Source: Lycium barbarum
Lineage: Eukaryota > Streptophyta > Magnoliopsida > Solanales > Solanaceae
NCBI RefSeq assembly: GCF_019175385.1
Contig: NC_083339.1
Span: 111,089,601 to 111,153,600, forward strand
Direction: 5' to 3'
Length of the DNA stretch: 64,000 nucleotides
Under the pieces are notes generated by a model. It was not told where the DNA came from, made no database searches, and saw only the letters and a list, made by a program, of their open reading frames with translations. Position 1 is the stretch's first letter, and every line of letters starts with the position of its first letter. Below, in pieces: positions 57,318 to 64,000 of this stretch. A program made the position numbers and the translations under genes.

Positions 57318-60300
57318 TGTCACGACCTAACCCCGTAGGCCGTGACTAGTGCCCGATCTGGGCACCCAGACACATCTATCAAATGCTATCTCAAATTTTA
57401 TTAACCGCATTCCAGTATATAGCAGAAGCCGACAAGACTATATTTTAAATTTAGATAATTTCCAGAAAAATTTCGGCAGAGTTTCCTTTGTTTTACGGAC
57501 TATCCAATATACCCTGCGCACAGAAAATACCAACAAAGGCCACACAGGGCCAACAAAGCAACATTTAAACATATGCGGACCGGCCGCCGCGGCGAATGGG
57601 ATCGCCCAAACACAACATATACACGCATTCATACAGGAAGACCCCCAACTCACAAACATGTCCACAGACCTCTAAACAGACCGACAGAATCATATGACGG
57701 GACAGGGCCCCGTCGTACCCCTGAGTGACGTACATTTATACAATAGCAGGAAACTGTACCAAAAATATAGGCTCCGGATAAGAGAGCGCCTCAGAATAGC
57801 AGAATAAGATCCTAAGCGGGCGGATCAGCGAACCTGTCGTATGTACCTGCGCGGCATGAAAACGCAGCCCCCGAAAAAAGGGGGTCAGTACGAAATATGT
57901 ACTGAATATGTAAAGCCTGAAGTAGAGAAACCAAAATCATAACCGGAAACAGAACGAACAGAAAGGAATGCAAAAATCCAGAATACCAAATGCATATTTC
58001 AAAACATAAGGAATGTGTACAGAAACATATGCCATATCATGTCCGGCCCCCACCAAGGGACTCGGTAGACAGAACGTGGTCACCCTCCCGACGCTGGTGC
58101 CACAACACATAAGGATCAGAATAGGGGATAACCCCATAACATAGCATGTCATGTCAAATGGTCATATCGGATCATATCATATCATATCAAAATAGTGTAC
58201 ATGGCACAGCATACTCCACAACCCATGTACACGTATACCTGCCCCCTCACCATCGAGGCACGGCGAACAATGCAGAGGAATACGCTTGACAACATATCCT
58301 GGCCCGGGCTCAGTGAAGGAAACATTGAGACATCCACGAGTCGAGTAGTGAGAAACTAATGCAATATGAGACATAATACATTTTACAAGGACTCGATGGA
58401 GTATTCCGAACAACAACCGTATTAATGAAACCGCACGATAGTCACGGTGCGTATATTTCGGATAACAAAAATAGATTATGTGATAATAGTCTTCTTGGGA
58501 TCATTTTCATATTCCAAAATAATTTATAAGATTCAATAGAATAACTTAAACAAGTGTCATTTAGTAGTCAGAAGAGTAGTTAAGACGTTTCCTTTAAAAC
58601 TTCTCAAAATAGGTTAAAATGCAATAAGAGTGAAATCGAGCATAGTGGGCCCACCTCGGGTCAACTAAAGTGATAGGCTCAATTTACGTACATTAAGTCT
58701 ATAGAGTCATCCCTGGAGATCTTCGAACAATCTCCTAACTTTCCAAGCAATTTGTGTAAACTTGCCAAATTCTTTCAACAAAACGTACTTATAGGATTCA
58801 ATTCTATTGAATGAAAAAGGAACATTTTCAGATTTAGTTTGCTATAAACAGAATATCCCCCGAGGTTCAATTTCAAACCTAGTACATCTAGGACATGCCA
58901 AGAGAAAGAAAAGGATAGCTTTACATACCTGTCGACGACTATCCGTGAATCCCTTTTGCCTCGTTGCTCTTTTCGCCTATTTATATAAAAGTGACGTTAT
59001 CGTTAGTAACTATATTTTCTAGTTCGCCACTCTATAGTTCATTCTTCTATAGGACCTACATTCCAGTCTATATATATGTTCTCACTTAAGTATTCTATTA
59101 TCTAGCATTTTGGCGAAGATTCGGCAGCACTTCCCCTTATAGGTTCACCTATCCAAATTTCCAATTGTGTTCCTGTAGACACAGAAATACCAGCAACAAT
59201 ACATGGGCACACTTATACTTTCAATTCCTTCAATCCAATAAAAAGCGACAATATGATCGTATCAACACAATTCCAACTTTAACTTTCCAATCTTTTCGCC
59301 ATATAGTTCGGGACAACAACAACTATAATTCTACTTAAAATTAACTATCATGCTTGATAAAAAATAACTCCTGCTCACGGCCCAAAACAACAACATAACA
59401 TTACCATTTACAATTTCTTGTGATCAACACTTATCTATCAAGTTTACAAAAATCGCAATAACTTGCAATTGTCCAACTCCAACCAAACAACAATAACACG
59501 TTTAGCAACATTGTCTATACTAACTCCTACAGCAGCCCATAACGACTTCAACTCCACTTTTTAACCATCGATGTCTTCATTCTTATTTTAGAACCCATGA
59601 CAACAACAATCAACATTCAAACTAAATTAGCCCATCCATTTACATAAAACAGTCCATGGTTGGACTGTTTTTCCCACTTCCACATATATCATTTCTTTTA
59701 CATCTTAACTCACATATTTAAAATGCAAACAATACACCACAATGTCCATAACAATCAACAACTAAAGTATCACATAAAACAGTCCATTAACTCCTTAAAT
59801 CAACTCCTACACGGCTTCAACACAACCACATACAAAATTCCATAATTTTCATTCCTTTCAAACACACTACATCATTCAAACCATCCTTAATACATGTACA
59901 AGAAATTCAAACATTACTTCACATAAGCCCTTCACACGGCTAACTTTAAATTTCAACAACAACATTCAATACCAACATGCACCATTTTATACATAGTCAC
60001 AATGCATCCAACTCATTCTAAATGTAAAAGAAATAACCAATTCTTACCTTGGATACTTGGCTCCAATTTGTGTCTTAAATCTTTATACTTATTCTTGCTT
60101 CTCCACCTCTATCTCCTTGTCTTCTCCTTAGAATTTTTACTAAGCAACAAAACTGATTTTTTTTTTTTAAACCCCAATCTAGCCGTGAGCAGCCATGGAC
60201 ACTTTTTTTTTCTTGCTCTTGAGCTTTCTACCAACAAATGACTTGAAAATGGTCATTTGCACTACATCCAATTAAATATATATATTTCCCATATTGCTAC

Positions 60301-60647
60301 ACGTATTCCCCCTTTTGATGACTCACTTTTGCACCTTGTTTTGTTAATTTCCAGATTTTGATTCCTTTATTTTTTTTATTTTTATTCGGGTGGGGCCCAC
60401 ATGGCCCCTTAAGCTTAATTAATTAATGAAGTGATTTAAATTTTAATCCCACTTAATAATCTAATCATAGTTAATTTACCCCTAATCTCCAATAATATCT
60501 TTATACCAATAAAATTTATACACAATTTATGTTTTAATTAAAATTGAAAATTAACGATTTCTATTTCGTATCCGAAAATAATTCCGCCTTTAACTTGAGT
60601 CGATTTGCTTGCGGATAATTCGTCGTATAAATGTACGGGGTATAACA
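57318..60647 (-). mobile_element. Solo LTR (gypsy-like) inside the LINE reverse transcriptase
   Basis: Flanked by a perfect 5-bp duplication ATCTC (57313-57317 and 60648-60652). On the minus strand it starts TGTTATACCCCGTACATT and ends GGTCGTGACA. At its + strand left end, GTCACGACC and GGCCGTGAC form a palindrome. It is 3.3 kb with no coding. A CATATCATATCATATCA tandem lies at 58167-58190. Open frames within it have no recognisable motif. Confidence 0.9.
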
Positions 60648-61500
60648 ATCTCCCCAAAACCAATTTTCCTGAGCACTTTTGTTAAAAATAGCCAAGAAAC
60701 CCGATCATAAGCCTTTGCCATATCAAATTTTATAACTGTGTTAGCAGGCTTACCCCTTATTCTTATCTCATGTACAATTTCTTGAACTAGAAGGATATTT
60801 TCCACAATAGTTCTACCTTTCACAAAACCTGTTTGCTGAGGGGATATCAATTGAGGAAGCAGCTTTACAAGTCTTTCATGTATGATTCTGGAAAATACTT
60901 TACTAATGAAATTGCTCAAACTGATTGGCCTTAGGTCTGAACAAGTAATCACCTCTTTCCTCTTAGGTAATAACACCAGATTAGTGCACGTAATATACCT
61001 TGGGAGTTCATGTCCCCAAAAGAAAGAGTGTACCATATTGACGATATCCTTAGCAATGATGTCCCATGCTGCTTGAAAGAACTTCCCCGTGTATCCATCA
61101 GGCCCACCTGCACTATTAGCATTTAATCCAAACACAACCTCCTTAATTTCTTCCTCTTCTGGAAATTCATGAATCACTCTGTTCTGCTCCCCTGAAACCA
61201 GCTTTGGAATATGTTCTAGCAACTCAAAATCAGTAGCTTCAGGTTCTGCAGTAAACTGTTGCTGGAAAAAATTAATAGCTTCCATTGCAATGTCTTCTTC
61301 ACTTTCAAACCAAACTCCATTTTGAATTTGAATTTTATTCAACTGCAACTTCTTCCTTTTGCCTTGTACATGGGCATGAAAAAATTTAGTGTTTCTATCT
61401 CCATCCTTGAACCATTGCATCCCAGATTTCTGTTTCCAAAATTGTTCTTCTACAACATAGAATGTAATCAGCTCAGCTTGAACCTTTTGTAATCTTGCTC
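60648..61500 (-). pseudogene. LINE reverse transcriptase, N-terminal part
   Basis: Reads MQWFKDGDRNTKFFHAHV, NANSAGGPDGYTGKFF, LVLLPKRKEVITCSDLRPISL, PQQTGFVKGRTIVENIL and VIKFDMAKAYDRVSWLFL, the finger/palm motifs of a non-LTR RT including the first catalytic Asp. A one-base shift near 61485 separates it from the endonuclease frame. Confidence 0.92.
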
Positions 61501-62300
61501 TATTTTCTCCTGTGGGTTTTTTTCTTCATATTCTTGTTCATGAATCTTGACCACCTCTTCCAAAGTATCTATCTGTCTGAAAATGTCTCCAAAAGCATCT
61601 CTACTCCATTTAGACAATACTTTACTCAGCTTCTTCAGTTTACTATGAAGGATGAAAAAAGGGTCAGATCCATGATAACCTGTCCAGTTATCTTTCACCA
61701 CATCCTTGAAGGTAGGGTGCTCAATCCAAAAATTAAGAAATCTAAATGATTTCTTAATTACCCTACTATCCACTTTGCAAGTAAGCAACATAGGTGAATG
61801 ATCTGATCCTTGCTTAATAAGATGCTCCACTTCAATGTTGGGATAGAGATCCTGAAGCTTCTGATTGGCCAGACACCTATCCAATCTCTTGAAAATGCAA
61901 TGTTCATCTGACCTGCCATTCCACCAAGTATACATGCTACCCTTGAAGCCCAAATCCGTAAGCTGGCAGAGATTAATGCATTGGTTGAAATCCTCTACTT
62001 CTATCAAAGGCACCTCCAAACCTCCATATTTCTCAATTTCATCTACTATAACATTAAAGTCACCCCCAACTAGCCAAGGTGAATCTATGGTACAAGAAAT
62101 ATGAAATAAATCATTCCATAGTGCCACTCTAGTTGTTCTATCAGTGCTAGCATAAACCATGGTGATCACCACCTCTTGTCCTCCAACTAAATGAGTCAAC
62201 TTCAAAGAGAGAAGCTGTTCTATGTCCATCTGAGTCTCTATCTGATACTCTTCCTCCACAAATACTCAAATTTTTCCATTATTATTATGCCAAGCAGTAG
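61468..62300 (-). pseudogene. LINE endonuclease (APE-like), N-terminally truncated
   Basis: Reads VVITMVYASTDRTTR, PWLVGGDFNVIVDEIEKYGG, GFKGSMYTWWNGRSD, FKRLDRCLAN and IKQGSDHSPMLL, the catalytic GDFN and SDH motifs of the AP-endonuclease family that nicks target DNA. An in-frame TGA at about 62271 (GKI*VFVEEEY), a Trp position in relatives, and loss of the first motifs (the N-terminal metal-binding Asn/Glu) show it is dead. Confidence 0.92.
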
Positions 62301-62322
62301 ACATCCCCACCCATAAAAAAGA

Positions 62323-62660
62323 ACCTGAAATAGAAATGTAGATGGAAAAAGAAAGAGGACAAAGAGGAATAAGACCAAGGATATGCTGTAAAAAAGTCGA
62401 GCAACTCACTTCATAGGCACAAAATCATGCAGCATCTCCACCTTTCACCAATGTTTTCCGCATCTCACAAACAAATCAAATTCATGGACAATCCAATAAG
62501 GGGAATCTGTTTAATGAAATGATAAAGGGACAAGAAAGTTCCCCATATTCTTAGAGAAAGCAAGAAGACATATCCACAGGCCACACGACATAAAAATGGC
62601 AGAATATGCCGATTCTTCAGAGGTTTATTCTGTCGAGCTGCTCTGTTACTGTTTCTGCTT
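62323..62660 (+). pseudogene. MIR399-F: promoter kept, hairpin deleted
   Basis: From CCTGAAATAGAAATGTAGATGG on, it matches the MIR399-B promoter. Both P1BS boxes remain: GGATATGC at 62379-62386 and GAATATGC at 62602-62609. A deletion then runs from just after GGTTTATTCTGTC (about 62634) into the mature miRNA, leaving only GAGCTGCTCTG (62635-62645) plus the conserved TTACTGTTTCTGCTTAATG. The TATA box, star arm and mature 5' half are missing, so no miR399 can be made. Confidence 0.88.
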
Positions 62661-63904
62661 AATGTAACTCTGATGCAAAAGCTGTTGAACCCACTGTTTA
62701 CTCCATCCGCTGCTGGTGAGTCACTGTGCTCTTCTTCCTTAAAATCTGAAACTACATTTCTAGCAGGGTGGCACAATGTACTGGTTGCTACTATTGTCGA
62801 CAACAATGTAGACTGCAAGAAGGCATATTTGGTATAGTCCTACATCTGCATTAGTCTGTAAACATAAGCTTTAAGCACAGTCATTCATGCTATCATATTA
62901 ATTTGACATGCATAGACATAGCAGGATCTTGAACACATTAATCTCAGATACATTCGTCATAGAGAGCGTATATGATACATAAGACGTTATTATGGTAGAG
63001 CAGCAAGAAGTCGCGTGGATAAATTGATTTCACACCCCTTTGCCTATCGTAGTTTCTGCGACTTTAGTGATGGAAGAAGGTGAATGGAGGCAGTAACCGT
63101 AATGGGTAGGGAGAGGACCAGTTAAAATAATTATGACTTAATCTGGTACGTCCACGAAGTAACCAGGCTATGGACGACACTTGTCCTTCATTAAAATAAT
63201 AAAAATTCTTACATATTCGTCATAACTTTTTGCTCCATAGTAGATCCAAACCGTAAAAGACTTCTCATATGGTATACAGAGTATTAATTTTCCAGTAAAG
63301 GAAGTCCTGGATGATGTTATTAATCCTTGAAAACAATCATAGACTGACCTCTTAATTACAACACAGATAGACAGAGCATCGCCAGTCTTGACAAATACTA
63401 GACAGGAGGAAGTCACTAACATCCCTACTTCCTCCTAATGCAAATTACAAATTTTAATTAGTTCACAAAAAAATTGACTTTGTCATATCTAATTCTAATG
63501 CTTGGAAATGCTCACTTATTCAACTGGAAGGGTCATTTACATTTCTTGGAACCTGTTGGAATGCATAGAAGAATGGCCCTTCATGCATCCGAATTGAATG
63601 ACTGAAATGTAAGGATTATTGGCATATCGCTCTGCTTCATTTCTCCTTCTCTACATTTTCCCAAGTTCCATTGGGACGGTGACACTTTTCCTATTTAAAT
63701 ATCAAAACTCCACTAAACGAGTTTTTTGAATCATTGTTAAAAGGACAGATAATGTCGTTCAAATCTCCCCAACTTTGATAAAAAACATGAACTCCCAATA
63801 TTTCGACATTAAAACTAGCTTTGGAAAAATGAAAATGCTATGCAGAAGAGAAAGTTTATGGACAAGGCTTTACATAAGGTATTTAAAATTACTTCTTTTT
63901 TTCT
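62661..63904 (+). repeat. Duplicated unit 2, right part
   Basis: Collinear with 18173-19764 but without the hAT MITE and the SINE found in unit 1: TAACTCTGATGCAAAAG, AGCAGGGTGGCACAATGTAC, GACGTTATTATGGTAGAGC, GGTAGGGAGAGGACCAG and GGAATGCATAGAAGAATGG. No gene recognised. Confidence 0.8.
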
Positions 63905-64000
63905 TGTGCATAAATATGTTCAGCTCTTCTACTCTATGTAGATAATATGATCCTTACAGTTAGTAGTTCTAGACTACTTAATGAATTTATCAGCAACTTG
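63905..64000 (+). pseudogene. Copia pol fragment, duplicate of 19770-19860, running off the window
   Basis: TACTCTATGTAGATAATATGATCC is the RT active-site region, but the second catalytic Asp codon reads AAT (YVDN instead of YVDD). It is followed by the same downstream sequence as in unit 1. The fragment continues beyond the window. Confidence 0.8.

Larger units (their letters stand above)
54050..62322 (-). mobile_element. L1-type LINE, 5'-truncated, split by a solo LTR
   Basis: Read on the minus strand it has endonuclease, reverse transcriptase, zf-RVT region and RNase H, a 3' UTR, and a poly(A) tail seen as a T run at 54052-54064. It lacks ORF1 and the first part of the endonuclease, since the 5' end at about 62322 abuts unit 2 DNA. 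Without the solo LTR it is about 4.9 kb. Its 3' UTR has an inverted repeat GCCACTAGG / CCTAGTGGC near the tail and a direct repeat (about 120-bp period, TGTGTTGTTTGTTGATG at 54411 and 54531). A clean target duplication was not found. Confidence 0.88.

Noticed and set aside
57349..60241. Open frames within the solo LTR in the LINE
   Set aside because: No motif, short, and entirely inside non-coding LTR sequence.
1..64000. IPS1/At4-type target-mimic RNA near the MIR399 genes
   Set aside because: I found no sequence complementary to miR399 with the central bulge typical of these mimics; the only complementary stretches are the star arms.
1..64000. tRNA or rRNA genes
   Set aside because: No cloverleaf-like or rRNA-like sequence recognised; the SINE at 18911 lacks its tRNA-related head.

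Overview
The window is plant nuclear DNA, most likely from a Solanaceae genome. The evidence is a TS-type SINE, long LTRs with TGTTGACACC/GGGTATAACA ends, a Gag reading frame of the Tat/Ogre type and a plastid ycf2 insertion. There is no intact protein-coding gene. What looks functional is a cluster of MIR399 microRNA genes. miR399 is the phosphate-starvation microRNA that targets PHO2/UBC24 mRNA. Five loci keep a recognisable miR399/miR399* hairpin: A, B and C on the + strand (mature at 3577-3597, 16867-16887, 17897-17917) and D and E on the - strand (21289-21309, 25684-25704). Two more are decayed: F (62323-62660, hairpin lost by deletion) and G (22955-23215, distal promoter only). A, B, D and E share one promoter layout: a GNATATNC (P1BS, PHR1-binding) box about 50 bp upstream of a TATA box, and, except in B, a second P1BS about 275 bp further upstream.

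Layout. 1-3053: AT-rich, with a probable Helitron ending where the MIR399-A promoter begins. 3060-3740: MIR399-A. 3741-8484: MITEs and LTR-like fragments. 8493-15745: a hAT-type element containing a long minus-strand LTR (9071-15435), which contains a second hAT-type element (12013-12721). 15818-20931: duplicated unit 1 with MIR399-B and -C, several small transposons and a decayed copia fragment. 20932-26500: MIR399-D and -E, relic G and a ycf2 NUPT. 26973-50347: a four-level transposon nest: an outer Mutator-like TIR element, then an autonomous-type hAT, then a gag-only LTR retrotransposon with a satellite array, then a solo LTR. 50959-53004: a Helitron. 53805-64000: duplicated unit 2, split by a 5'-truncated L1-type LINE (54050-62322), itself split by a solo LTR (57318-60647). 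The decayed MIR399-F and the start of a second copy of the copia fragment follow.

The MIR399 loci probably arose by tandem and inverted duplication of a block holding promoter, hairpin and flanking DNA, and were then pushed apart by transposons. B and C may share one promoter and be processed from one transcript. The nests are dated relative to each other by exact target-site duplications: ATATTAAT, ATGCA, CTTTCAAG, TGAAGCAG, ATTCTTTTA, AATTGGGCCA, TTTAAAAT, GGCAAAAA/T, CATAA, CTACT and ATCTC. All similarity statements come from reading the sequence by eye; no alignment or database search was run.
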